From Terriglobia bacterium (lineage in GTDB: Bacteria; Acidobacteriota; Terriglobia; Acidiferrales; UBA7541), in contig JAIQFG010000002.1 of NCBI GenBank assembly GCA_020073375.1, positions 1 to 64,000 on the forward strand: a stretch of DNA of 64,000 nt, written 5' to 3'. Positions 1 to 8,857 of this stretch are shown in pieces (position 1 is the first letter of the stretch; each line of letters opens with the position of its first letter). Both the position numbers and the translations under genes were made by a program. The notes under the pieces were generated by a model, which saw nothing but the letters and a program-made list of their open reading frames with translations, was not told the origin of the DNA and did no database searches.

Positions 1-513
1 CAGCAGCCCGCAAATGGATTTCGCGTCGCGAAGCGTGCCTTTCTCGATCATGGAGGACGCCTGCTTCAGCGTGAATATTCGCGCCGTGATTTTCTCGTCT
101 TCTTCCGGCTGCGCTTCGCCCGACTGCAATCCCTGCGCCGCAAAGATCCACATCCACTCGTTCACGAAGCCCGGCGTGGGAACCACGCGCATCAATTTTC
201 GCAGGCGCTTTGCGGAATAACCGGTTTCCTCAAGCAGTTCGCGGCGCGCTCCGGCCGCCGGAGTTTCTCCCGGCTCCTTGCGCCCCGCCACCAGTTCCCA
301 GAGAAATTCGCCCACCGAATGTCGGTACTGCCGGATCAGCAGGACGCGCCCATCCTCAAAAATCGGGAGGACCACCACCGATCCCGGATGCACGATGATG
401 TCGCGGTCGGCACGCACGCCTCCGGGCTCAATCACCGTGTCCCGTTGCAAACGGAATACTTTGCCTTCATAGAGAGTCTTGCTCTTAAGCAGCTTTGCGC
501 GTCCCTTTGCCAA
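1..513 (-). CDS. NUDIX hydrolase (ADP-ribose pyrophosphatase-like), 3' end cut by window edge
   Basis: Reverse-strand translation LAKGRAKLLKSKTLYEGKVFRLQRDTVIEPGG...FLWELVAGRKEPGETPAAGARRELLEETGYS contains a Nudix box (GX5EX7REUXEEXGU-like). TTG start is a guess. Confidence 0.8.
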   Translation of the reverse strand, partial: MAKGRAKLLKSKTLYEGKVFRLQRDTVIEPGGVRADRDIIVHPGSVVVLPIFEDGRVLLIRQYRHSVGEFLWELVAGRKEPGETPAAGARRELLEETGYSAKRLRKLMRVVPTPGFVNEWMWIFAAQGLQSGEAQPEEDEKITARIFTLKQASSMIEKGTLRDAKSICGLL

Positions 514-587
514 GATCGGCCTCCGAGCGATGCTCGATCAGTCTAGAGAATGGTTCGCGTTTGCACAACCTACGCGAAAGTCAAAAG

Positions 588-790
588 CTCTAACACAGAG
601 GACACAGAGGGCACAGAGAAAGGAAAGAGATGAAATAAGAAATAAGAAGACGGGGATAAGAGGAGGGGGAAAGAAGACAGCTCTTCCAGCCCTCCTTGGT
701 AGCTTGAAGGTGGTCATTTCTTTTATGGTTTTCAGTCACCCTCTGTTTGCCTTTCTCTGTGACCTCTGTGTCCCCTGTGTTGAAGCCTTT
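588..790. repeat. Inverted repeat with ACACAGAGGNCACAGAG-type arms
   Basis: Left arm taacacagaggacacagagggcacagagaaagg; right arm cctttctctgtgacctctgtgtcccctgtgttgaagcc. Confidence 0.75.
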
Positions 791-881
791 CGCTTTTGCT
801 TTCGGCCCCAACCCCGCATCCGCCGGTTGAACGCGAACTCCCCCTCGCATATACTTTCGTCCAGCAGATCCAATTTCTCCC

Positions 882-1652
882 ATGACCATCAACACGCTCA
901 TCGTGGACGACGAAAAACCGGCGCGCGACGAACTGGCTTTCCTTCTGAAGAGTTTTCCGGACGTCCACCTGGTCGGCCAGGGAAAAAACGGCGTCGAAGC
1001 GCTCGCTCTTATCAAGGAGCATTCCCCCGACCTGGTTTTTCTCGACGTGCAGATGCCCGGGCTCAACGGCTTTGGCGTGATCAAGAAGTTGATGGATCGC
1101 AAAGGGAAGCTGCCCCAGATCGTCTTCGCCACCGCGTTTGACAACTACGCCGTGCAAGCCTTTGAGGTGAACGCGATCGACTATGTGTTAAAGCCCATCG
1201 AGAAGGGCCGCCTGGCGCGCGCCATCCAGCGGGCAAAGCGCGCCCTGGAGGCCGAAGCCTCGCCCAGCGAGCGCCTGGAAACCCTGGTCAGCCAGATTGG
1301 AACGTCCAAGGCGCCGCCCGTTAAACTGCTGGTAAAAACGCAGCAGCGCCTTTTCCTGGTCGACGCCGAGGACGTGATCTTCGCCTCGATCGAGGACGGC
1401 ACCATCACGGTGGTCGCGCGCGAAGTCGAAGGCACGTCGAATTACCGCACCATCGAGGAGTTGCAAACGTCGCTCGATTCCGAGACCTTCTGGCGCGCGC
1501 ACCGCTCCTACCTCGTGAACATCAACCACATCAAGGAGGTTGTCCCCTGGTTTAAGTCCAGCTATATGCTGAAAATGGCGGACAAGAAGGCTTCCGAAGT
1601 TCCGGTCAGCCGCGCGCAGACCCGGCACCTGCGCGATTTGCTGAAGATGTAG
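882..1652 (+). CDS. LytTR-family response regulator (REC + LytTR)
   Basis: MTINTLIVDDEKPARDEL...LVFLDVQMPGLNG...K and C-terminal LytTR domain (FWRAHRSYLVNINHIKEV). Confidence 0.93.
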   Translation: MTINTLIVDDEKPARDELAFLLKSFPDVHLVGQGKNGVEALALIKEHSPDLVFLDVQMPGLNGFGVIKKLMDRKGKLPQIVFATAFDNYAVQAFEVNAIDYVLKPIEKGRLARAIQRAKRALEAEASPSERLETLVSQIGTSKAPPVKLLVKTQQRLFLVDAEDVIFASIEDGTITVVAREVEGTSNYRTIEELQTSLDSETFWRAHRSYLVNINHIKEVVPWFKSSYMLKMADKKASEVPVSRAQTRHLRDLLKM

Positions 1653-1667
1653 GCGAGTCGAAACGAG

Positions 1668-1982
1668 CTAATCCGGCGGATAGTGCTTCTGGTATTTTTC
1701 CCTCTTCATCCATTGTCGATGCTTGCGTTCGTATCTTTCTTGCTCTTTCGATGGCATGCCTTTCGTATCGGGAATTAACAATGCTCCGAGGATAATGACG
1801 ATGCCCAGCAATACTAGGGTCAGAGTCGGGAAGAACCCAAACCTTCCGAATCTGGGATTAAACACAGTTACCCAGTAGATTTCGTGGCTCCACGCATAAA
1901 ATCCAAGTGCAGCAAGGGCCACACCGATCATAGCGACCGTTAGTCTGGCTGCGATTCCTCGAATCCAATCACGGAATTTCAT
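1668..1982 (-). CDS. Small predicted membrane protein, hypothetical
   Basis: 104-aa ORF with two hydrophobic segments and a charged C-terminus. Confidence 0.5.
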   Translation of the reverse strand: MKFRDWIRGIAARLTVAMIGVALAALGFYAWSHEIYWVTVFNPRFGRFGFFPTLTLVLLGIVIILGALLIPDTKGMPSKEQERYERKHRQWMKREKYQKHYPPD

Positions 1983-2132
1983 GTCCTACTTCCAATCCCA
2001 ACCGGATGATTAATCGGGGATTCTACCATTGCGGCGTCACCCTCGGTTGGTTTTACGTCCTTGACCGAGTGCAAATAATTGCGCGTGGAATTAATCCAGA
2101 TGTGATGTGGTAGAATTCGGCGTCTAGCGGCA

Positions 2133-3281
2133 ATGGATTTTTCCCTCACCGACGATCAGCGCCTGATTCGCGACACCGTCCGCCACTTCATGGACGCCGA
2201 AGTGCGCCCCTCGATTCGCGCGCGCGACAAGGAAGAAAAATTCGCCGCCGAGGAACTTAGAAAACTCGGCGAGCTCGGCTGCTGCGGCATGTTGGTCCCG
2301 GAGGCCTGGGGCGGTGCGGGCGCCGACACGATTTCCTACACGCTGATGCTGGAAGAGGTCGCGCGTGTGGACGCCGCCATGGCCGTGGCCCTGAGCGTCA
2401 CCAACTCCCTGGCGACGTGGGCGATGTTCAAGTACGGCACCGAAGCGCAACGAGAAAAATATCTGAGACGCCTGGCGCGCGGAGAAATCCTCGGCGCCTT
2501 CTGCCTCACCGAACCGCAGGCCGGATCGGATGCCGCGGGAATCGGCACTTCAGCGGTGCGCCAAGGCAGTTGCTATCGCCTCAACGGCACAAAATCCTGG
2601 GTCACCAACGGCGGCGTCTCCGGCCTCTACGTGGTCTTCGCCAAGACCGATCCGTCCGCCGGAGCCCGCGGCGTCACCGCGTTCCTCGTCGAGCCTTCAT
2701 TTCCCGGCTTTCGAGTAGCGCGCTACGAGGATAAGATGGGACTGCGCACGTCGCGTTCGGCTGAGCTGGCCTTTACCGATTGCGAGGTCCCAGAAGCGAA
2801 TCGCCTTGGCGAAGAAGGGCAGGGCCTGAAGATCGCGCTCGAATTGCTCGACGGCGGCCGCGTAGGCATTGCCGCGCAAGCCGTGGGAATCGCGCAGGGC
2901 GCGCTGGAAGCCTCGGTGGCCCACGCCAAGCAGCGCCGCGCATTTGGCAAGACCATCGGCGACTTCCAGGCGATACAATGGATGCTCGCGGATATGCAGA
3001 CCGAAATTGAAGCGGCGCGCGCCATGGTCCAGAATGCGGCATGGCTGCGCGACACGGGTTCGGCGCGGGTCGGCCCCCAGGCTTCACGCGCAAAATTGTT
3101 CGCCGGAGAAATGGTGAATCGCGTCGTGTACAAAGCCGTGCAAATTCACGGCAGCCAGGGCTACTCGCGCGAGTCCGACGTCGAGCGCATGTACCGAGAC
3201 GCCCGCGTCATCACCATTTACGAGGGCACCAGCGAAATCCAGCGAATGGTGATCGCGCGCGATTTGCTGAGTGGCGCATGA
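2133..3281 (+). CDS. Acyl-CoA dehydrogenase
   Basis: MDFSLTDDQRLIRDTVRHF...CLTEPQAGSDA...QIHGSQGYSRESDVERMYRDARVITIYEGTSEIQRMVIAR. Confidence 0.96.
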   Translation: MDFSLTDDQRLIRDTVRHFMDAEVRPSIRARDKEEKFAAEELRKLGELGCCGMLVPEAWGGAGADTISYTLMLEEVARVDAAMAVALSVTNSLATWAMFKYGTEAQREKYLRRLARGEILGAFCLTEPQAGSDAAGIGTSAVRQGSCYRLNGTKSWVTNGGVSGLYVVFAKTDPSAGARGVTAFLVEPSFPGFRVARYEDKMGLRTSRSAELAFTDCEVPEANRLGEEGQGLKIALELLDGGRVGIAAQAVGIAQGALEASVAHAKQRRAFGKTIGDFQAIQWMLADMQTEIEAARAMVQNAAWLRDTGSARVGPQASRAKLFAGEMVNRVVYKAVQIHGSQGYSRESDVERMYRDARVITIYEGTSEIQRMVIARDLLSGA

Positions 3282-3295
3282 GATTTGCGAAACAT

Positions 3296-3360
3296 GTAGC
3301 GCCCGCCTTCAGGCGGGCACGTTGTTTGCTCCAAAATGCCCGCCTGAAGGCGGGCGCTAC
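3296..3360. repeat. REP/BIME-like inverted pair, GCCCGCC-TTCA-GGCGGGC stem family
   Basis: GTAG-C-GCCCGCCTTCAGGCGGGC ... GCCCGCCTGAAGGCGGGC-G-CTAC; exact head-to-head pair, 65 bp. Confidence 0.9.
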
Positions 3361-3390
3361 AAGGAATAGTTTCATGGAGAATCCATTAGC

Positions 3391-4674
3391 GTGACATCGA
3401 AGAAACGAGTCCTGAGCGGCATGCGCCCCACCGGGCGCCTCCACATCGGCCACTATTTCGGCGCCCTGGAAAACTGGGTCCGGCTGCAGAACGATCCGCA
3501 ATACGAATGCTTTTTCTTCGTCGCCGATTGGCACGCGCTCACCTCGGATTACGCGGACACCTCGCAGGTCGCGCAGAATACCATCGAAATCGCCACCGAC
3601 TGGCTGGCCGCCGGCCTTGACCCGGCAAAATGCACGATGTTCATCCAGTCTTCGGTTCCCGAGCACGCTGAGTTGAATCTCCTGCTCTCGATGGTCACGC
3701 CGCTCGGCTGGCTGGAGCGCGTCCCCACGTACAAGGAAGCGCTCGACAACGTGAAGGACAAGGATTTGCATACGTACGGTTTTCTTGGATACCCGATCTT
3801 ACAGACCTCTGACATTGTTATGTACGGGGAAGTAGGCAGCCCACTCATCGTGCCCGTTGGTGAGGATCAGGTTTCTCACGTCGAACTGAGCAGGGAGATC
3901 GTTCACAGGTTCAACACATATTACGGTCTGGAAATCGATGTCACGAATCTTATGCAGGGCAAAGAGGGCGCCGGATTCGTCAATTTGATAGGCTACGTGC
4001 ACCGAACAAAGCCGGTTGGTGATCCCGACGCAGAAAGCCGATCCGAATTTCGTCGCAACATCCGTGCGGTAGCATTGGAATCCGGGATTTCCAATTTTCT
4101 TCAGAGGATAGACGAATACCGCAAATACTTCTCTTACGAGTTAAAGCTGAGCGAACCTCAGGCTCTTTTGACCAAGGCTCCCCGCATCCCCGGGACCGAC
4201 GGCAGGAAGATGTCCAAGAGCTACGGCAATTTCATTTCGCTCAGCGAATCGGACGAATCGATCCGCACCAAATCGCGTGCGATGATGACCGATCCGGCGC
4301 GCAAGCGCCGCACCGACCCCGGCAATCCCGACGTCTGCCCGGTCTACGACTGGCACAAACTTTTTTCGCCACCGGAAACGCTGCAATGGTCCGCCGAAGG
4401 CTGCCGCAGCGCCGGCATCGGTTGCATCGAATGCAAATCCGCGATGGCCGACAATTTAATCAAGTGGATCGCCCCGGTCCGCGCCCGCCGCGAGGAATAC
4501 GCCTCACATCCCGGCAAGGTCCTGCAAATCATCGACGAAGGCTCGGTCAAGGCCCGCGAAGTCGCGCAAAAAACAATGGCGCGCGTCCGCGAAGCAGTAT
4601 TCAATTGGAAAGACAAGCGCGCGGAAGTCGGACAACAGCAATCCTCCGCGCGAAACGTCAAGGTGGGGGAATAA
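3391..4674 (+). CDS. trpS: Tryptophanyl-tRNA synthetase
   Basis: SGMRPTGRLHIGH (HIGH-type motif), VPVGEDQ, GRKMSKSYGN (KMSKS). C-terminal C-x21-C-x6-C-x2-C resembles the Fe-S TrpRS motif. GTG start. Confidence 0.95.
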   Translation: MTSKKRVLSGMRPTGRLHIGHYFGALENWVRLQNDPQYECFFFVADWHALTSDYADTSQVAQNTIEIATDWLAAGLDPAKCTMFIQSSVPEHAELNLLLSMVTPLGWLERVPTYKEALDNVKDKDLHTYGFLGYPILQTSDIVMYGEVGSPLIVPVGEDQVSHVELSREIVHRFNTYYGLEIDVTNLMQGKEGAGFVNLIGYVHRTKPVGDPDAESRSEFRRNIRAVALESGISNFLQRIDEYRKYFSYELKLSEPQALLTKAPRIPGTDGRKMSKSYGNFISLSESDESIRTKSRAMMTDPARKRRTDPGNPDVCPVYDWHKLFSPPETLQWSAEGCRSAGIGCIECKSAMADNLIKWIAPVRARREEYASHPGKVLQIIDEGSVKAREVAQKTMARVREAVFNWKDKRAEVGQQQSSARNVKVGE

Positions 4675-4675
4675 A

Positions 4676-5509
4676 ATGGCGTCACCCTACAAAATTCATC
4701 TCGAATCGTACGACGGCCCGCTCGACCTCCTGCTCGATCTGATCAAAAAGCAGGAGATCGACATCCACAACATTCCCATCGCAAAAATCACGGGCCAGTA
4801 TCTCGACTACCTCCACAAGATGGAGCAGATGGATATGGATATCTCGGCCGACTTCATCTACATGGCCGCGACGCTCATCTACATCAAATCGAAAATGCTC
4901 CTGCCGCCCGATCCGCTGGCGAGTCCCGAGGAAATCGAAGACCCGCGCGCCGACCTGGTGCATCGCCTGGTGGAACACGAAAAATTCAAGAGCGCCGCGC
5001 AGCTCCTGCACCAGCGCCAGCAGATCGAGGAAAACGTCTGGTCGAAGCCGGACCGCTCGCTGTACGAGGGCCAGGAAGTGGAGGGCGAGCTGATCGTTTC
5101 GCTGGTGGACCTGGTCAAAGTGTTTCAGCAGGTTCTCGAGCGCCGCAAGGAGATCGTCAAGATCGAGCTGCACCACGACCAGTTCACCGTGGCGCAGATG
5201 ATGGAAATGCTCCGCCAGCAACTGATCGTATCGGAAGAGGGCATCGAGCTGATTTCGTTTTTCGAGTCCTGTGCGTCGCGCCACGCCATGATCGTCGCGT
5301 TGCTGGCCGTGCTCGAACTGGTGCGCCTACAGGCCGTTCTGCTCACGCAAAAGGAATTGTTTTCACAGATTCGTTTGAAGAAACACAAGCTGTTCGACGT
5401 CGTATTCGCGGGCGGAGTTCTGACCGGCGACTCGGACATCGAGCCGCTACACGGAATTGACGATCAATATTCAGCAGGCGGCGCCGTCACGGGCCCGCAA
5501 GGGGAATGA
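4676..5509 (+). CDS. scpA: Segregation and condensation protein A
   Basis: YKIHLESYDGPLDLLLDLIKKQEIDIHNIPIAKITGQYLDYL is typical of ScpA; followed by scpB. Confidence 0.95.
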   Translation: MASPYKIHLESYDGPLDLLLDLIKKQEIDIHNIPIAKITGQYLDYLHKMEQMDMDISADFIYMAATLIYIKSKMLLPPDPLASPEEIEDPRADLVHRLVEHEKFKSAAQLLHQRQQIEENVWSKPDRSLYEGQEVEGELIVSLVDLVKVFQQVLERRKEIVKIELHHDQFTVAQMMEMLRQQLIVSEEGIELISFFESCASRHAMIVALLAVLELVRLQAVLLTQKELFSQIRLKKHKLFDVVFAGGVLTGDSDIEPLHGIDDQYSAGGAVTGPQGE

Positions 5510-6273
5510 ACATGAATCCATTGGAACTCAAGGGCGCTCTGGAAGCGATCATCTATGCCGCGGACGAACCCGCCACGCTCGACCAGATTGCGAACGCCGT
5601 GGGCGAGGACAAGGCCGTGGTGCGCGGCGCGCTCGACGAAATGATCGCCGGCTACGCGGGCGAAGATCGCGGCATGGAAATTCGAGGCGTTGCCGGAGGC
5701 TACCGCTTTTACACCAAGCCGCAGCATCATGACGTGGTGCGCCGCTTCATCAAGAGCCTGCGCCCGCCGCTGCGCCTGACGATGCCCGCGCTCGAAACCC
5801 TCGCCGTGATTTCCTACCGCCAGCCCGTCACCGGCCCGGAAATCCAGGAAATTCGCGGTGTAAATGTTTCCGGCGTGATCAAAACGTTGCTCGAAAAGCG
5901 CCTCGTCGTGACGGCGGGCCGCAAAGCCGTCATGGGCCGCCCCATCCTGTACCGCACGTCCAAAGAATTCCTGATGCGCTTCGGCCTTTCCGACCTCGAA
6001 GAATTGCCGAGCCTCAAGGAATTTGAGCAGCTCGCGCGCGCCGCACTCGGCTCGGATGAAGGCATCGCCCAGATCGAGCCAGAAGCCGGGTCCGCGGATG
6101 GACCCGCTGTTGAATCGATCCCCGAGCCCGCGGAACCCGTCGCTGCCGCGGAAGTTGCGCCCGCGCCAGAAACGTTCGAGGCCGCGGAATCTCCCGCGCT
6201 GGAAACTCAGGAAGCCGCCGCTTCTCCCTCGGAAACTATTCCAGGCAACGCACTGGCCGAAAGTGCCTCCTAA
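5506..6273 (+). CDS. scpB: Segregation and condensation protein B
   Basis: LKGALEAIIYAADEPATLDQIA...LAVISYRQPVTGPEIQEIRGVNVSGVIKTLLEKRLV; overlaps the scpA end. Confidence 0.94.
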   Translation: MNMNPLELKGALEAIIYAADEPATLDQIANAVGEDKAVVRGALDEMIAGYAGEDRGMEIRGVAGGYRFYTKPQHHDVVRRFIKSLRPPLRLTMPALETLAVISYRQPVTGPEIQEIRGVNVSGVIKTLLEKRLVVTAGRKAVMGRPILYRTSKEFLMRFGLSDLEELPSLKEFEQLARAALGSDEGIAQIEPEAGSADGPAVESIPEPAEPVAAAEVAPAPETFEAAESPALETQEAAASPSETIPGNALAESAS

Positions 6274-6281
6274 AACCAGAC

Positions 6282-7067
6282 ATGCTTGAGCGGCTTCAAA
6301 AAATTATCGCCCGCGCGGGAATCGCCTCGCGCAGGCACGCGGAAGAATTGATCCTCAGCGGACAGGTGCGCGTCAACGGCGCGGTGGTGACTGAACTCGG
6401 CGCGAAGGCCGACCCTGACCACGACCGCATCGAGGCAGCCGGAAAACTCGCGCACGTTTCCGAAGAACACGTCTACCTGCTGCTCAACAAGCCGCCCGGA
6501 ATTGTCGCCACCCTCGCCGATCCCGAAGGCCGCCGCACGCTGCGCAATCTGCTGGTTGGAGTTTCCCAGCGCGTGTTTCCCGTCGGACGCCTCTACTATT
6601 TCGCCAGCGGCGCCGTGTTCCTTACCAACGACGGCGAACTTGCCGGACGGATGTTGAAAGCGTCTCCAATCCTTCCGCAAACTTTTTGGATAAAGGTAAA
6701 GGGCCGCCTCAGCGAGGCGCAAATGAAGACACTCGCGGCCTCGCTTCACGGCAAAGTTTTTCCCTTGCGCGCGCCCCATGCCGCGGGCAAGAATCCCCCG
6801 AATCCCTGGTACGAAGTTCAGCTGGCGGGTGTGCGCCGCGACCTGTTGCGCAAGAATCTACTGGACATGGGGCACCGCGTCGAAAAAATGAGGCGTGTGA
6901 AGCTCGCTTCGCTCGATGTCGACACCGTGCCCGAAGGACATTACCGCCGCCTGGGCCTGGAGGAAGTAGCGAAGCTCTCACGCGCGGTGGATTACGCGCT
7001 CACGCACCAGAAACCCGCGCCGGTTTCTTCCAAGGCGAAAAGCGCCAGGCGCGGACGTCCCAAGTAG
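6282..7067 (+). CDS. RsuA/RluB-family pseudouridine synthase-like protein with degenerate catalytic motif
   Basis: N-terminal S4 domain; YLLLNKPPGIVATLADPEGRRTL; GRLYYFASGAVFLTNDGEL in place of canonical GRLDxxTxGLLLLTNDGEL. Confidence 0.85.
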   Translation: MLERLQKIIARAGIASRRHAEELILSGQVRVNGAVVTELGAKADPDHDRIEAAGKLAHVSEEHVYLLLNKPPGIVATLADPEGRRTLRNLLVGVSQRVFPVGRLYYFASGAVFLTNDGELAGRMLKASPILPQTFWIKVKGRLSEAQMKTLAASLHGKVFPLRAPHAAGKNPPNPWYEVQLAGVRRDLLRKNLLDMGHRVEKMRRVKLASLDVDTVPEGHYRRLGLEEVAKLSRAVDYALTHQKPAPVSSKAKSARRGRPK

Positions 7068-7095
7068 GCGCATACAAGCTCCGATTCGAGAGGTC

Positions 7096-7524
7096 ATGCT
7101 CATGCTCCAGCCGCCGCTCCCGGAAGAGGCCGCAAAGATCACCGAACTGTTGGCTTCCGCGAAAACCGTGGCCGTAGTCGGCCTGTCTTCAAAACCGCAT
7201 CGCGCCAGCTTCGGCGTCGCCGAATACCTGCAGGAGTCCGGCTACCGCATCATTCCTGTGAATCCGAATGAAACCGAAGTGCTGGGAGAGAAATGCTACG
7301 CGCGCCTGGAGGACGTCCCCGAAAAAATCGATATCGTGGATATCTTCCGCCGCTCGGAACTGGTCCCTGAGATTGTCGACGCAGCCATTCGCATCGGCGC
7401 GCGCGCCATATGGATGCAGCAAGGCGTGGAAGATGAGCCCTCAGCGGCCCGCGCACGAAACGCAGGCCTCTTCGTAATCATGGACCGCTGCATAGCCCAG
7501 GAAATTCACCGCCGCCACAAGTAG
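7096..7524 (+). CDS. CoA-binding domain protein (YccU-like)
   Basis: VAVVGLSSKPHRASFGVAEYLQESGYRIIPVNPNETEVLGEKCYARLEDVPEKIDIVDIFRRSE...IWMQQGV. Confidence 0.9.
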   Translation: MLMLQPPLPEEAAKITELLASAKTVAVVGLSSKPHRASFGVAEYLQESGYRIIPVNPNETEVLGEKCYARLEDVPEKIDIVDIFRRSELVPEIVDAAIRIGARAIWMQQGVEDEPSAARARNAGLFVIMDRCIAQEIHRRHK

Positions 7525-7597
7525 GACAGGCTTTAGCCTGTCGCTTTTGACTTTTCGCAGGCGAGAGCCAACCCGACAGGCTTGAAGCCTGTCGTAC
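7521..7597. repeat. REP/BIME-like inverted pair, GACAGGC stem family
   Basis: GTAGGACAGGCTTTAGCCTGTC ... GACAGGCTTGAAGCCTGTCGTAC. Confidence 0.85.
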
Positions 7598-7654
7598 TGA
7601 AAACCTTTTCCACAGCTCGCATAATTGAGGAACAATTTCAGGGAGAAAAATCCC

Positions 7655-8857
7655 TCACGGCAGCACGTACACCAGCAAATTCCTTTTCCCCGGCTCCACC
7701 ACGGCCAGCGTTCTTCCATCCTCCGAAATGTCAAACTGCCGGAACTCAAGGTCATGCAAAATCGCTTGCGGCGTAACTTCCACGGCCGCCGGCATCGCGC
7801 CCCCCGCCGAATTGCTCAGCCCCGGCACCGACACCCACACCAGGTCGCCGGACCGCGCCGCCGCCCCGCGCTTCACCAGAACCCGCGTCTCGTCCGCGGA
7901 CCACGCCAGCAACCCGACGGCCACGCGTACCCGCGCCACACGCGTCGGCAAAACCGTGTCGCGAATTTCCAGTTGCTCATTGTCGATCCAATACGCAACC
8001 TTCTTGCCCGACGGAGAAATCTCCAGCCCTCCCGCATACCCGTCCAGCGTGGCCAAATCGCGCGAAGATTCCGCCCCCGGACCGATTTGAACCAGGCGTG
8101 GATGAAGCGAAGTGTCCGGGCTGCGTTCGATGGCCATGGCGTCGCCGCGTTTGCCGCCCCAGGCGAGCGCGGAAAACAGCCGCCCCGCGAACAGCGCGCC
8201 GCTGTTGCCGGTCATCACGTTTACTCGCATCATGGAAAAACTCCGGTCGAGCGGCAAGATAGGCGGTGGCGGTTCCTGTCTGCCGGCTTTGGGCGCAGCC
8301 GCGGCGGGCTTTTGGATTTCGGTCCAATAGGCCACAGTCGCGCCGTCGGCGAGCCATGCCGCATTGCTCGCGCCCGTGATTATGCTATCGCCGCCGGAGA
8401 CCTGGATTTCGCGCCCTGTGTCGTCCAGCAATAGCGTTGCGACGCCGTCGCGCGTGTCCCCGTCGTCGTTGATCATTTCACTGGTGGCCAGTTCCACCGC
8501 CAGCTTCGATCCGTCCGGCGACCACAGAAAGCCGCGCACGGTATAGCTGAACGGCAGCGTGCCGCGAACAAATTTATCGCCCTGCAGGATACGCCGCCGC
8601 TTGCCGTCACGATCCGCGATCCACAGGTCGTCGCGCTGCAGCTGAATTTTCTTTTCGGAAAATACATGCCTCACCGCATAAGCGATGCGCCCGTCGGCGG
8701 AAAACGCGAAGCGGGTCACGGTTTCGTCGATCTTGAATGCGGGAGAATCCTGCGCGCGAAGCGGGCAAACCTGGACGAAAACGGCCAACACCAGAAGGGG
8801 CAAGCAGGCGGTCGTCAGGTACGAAATCCTCGCAGCAGGGAATCGGGGAAATATCAT
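7655..8857 (-). CDS. TolB/WD40-like beta-propeller protein, secreted
   Basis: Signal peptide-like N-terminus; FAFSADGRIAYAV, FLWSPDGSKLAVEL, LEISPSGKKVAYWID, LLAWSADETRVLV repeats. Confidence 0.7.
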   Translation of the reverse strand: MIFPRFPAARISYLTTACLPLLVLAVFVQVCPLRAQDSPAFKIDETVTRFAFSADGRIAYAVRHVFSEKKIQLQRDDLWIADRDGKRRRILQGDKFVRGTLPFSYTVRGFLWSPDGSKLAVELATSEMINDDGDTRDGVATLLLDDTGREIQVSGGDSIITGASNAAWLADGATVAYWTEIQKPAAAAPKAGRQEPPPPILPLDRSFSMMRVNVMTGNSGALFAGRLFSALAWGGKRGDAMAIERSPDTSLHPRLVQIGPGAESSRDLATLDGYAGGLEISPSGKKVAYWIDNEQLEIRDTVLPTRVARVRVAVGLLAWSADETRVLVKRGAAARSGDLVWVSVPGLSNSAGGAMPAAVEVTPQAILHDLEFRQFDISEDGRTLAVVEPGKRNLLVYVLP

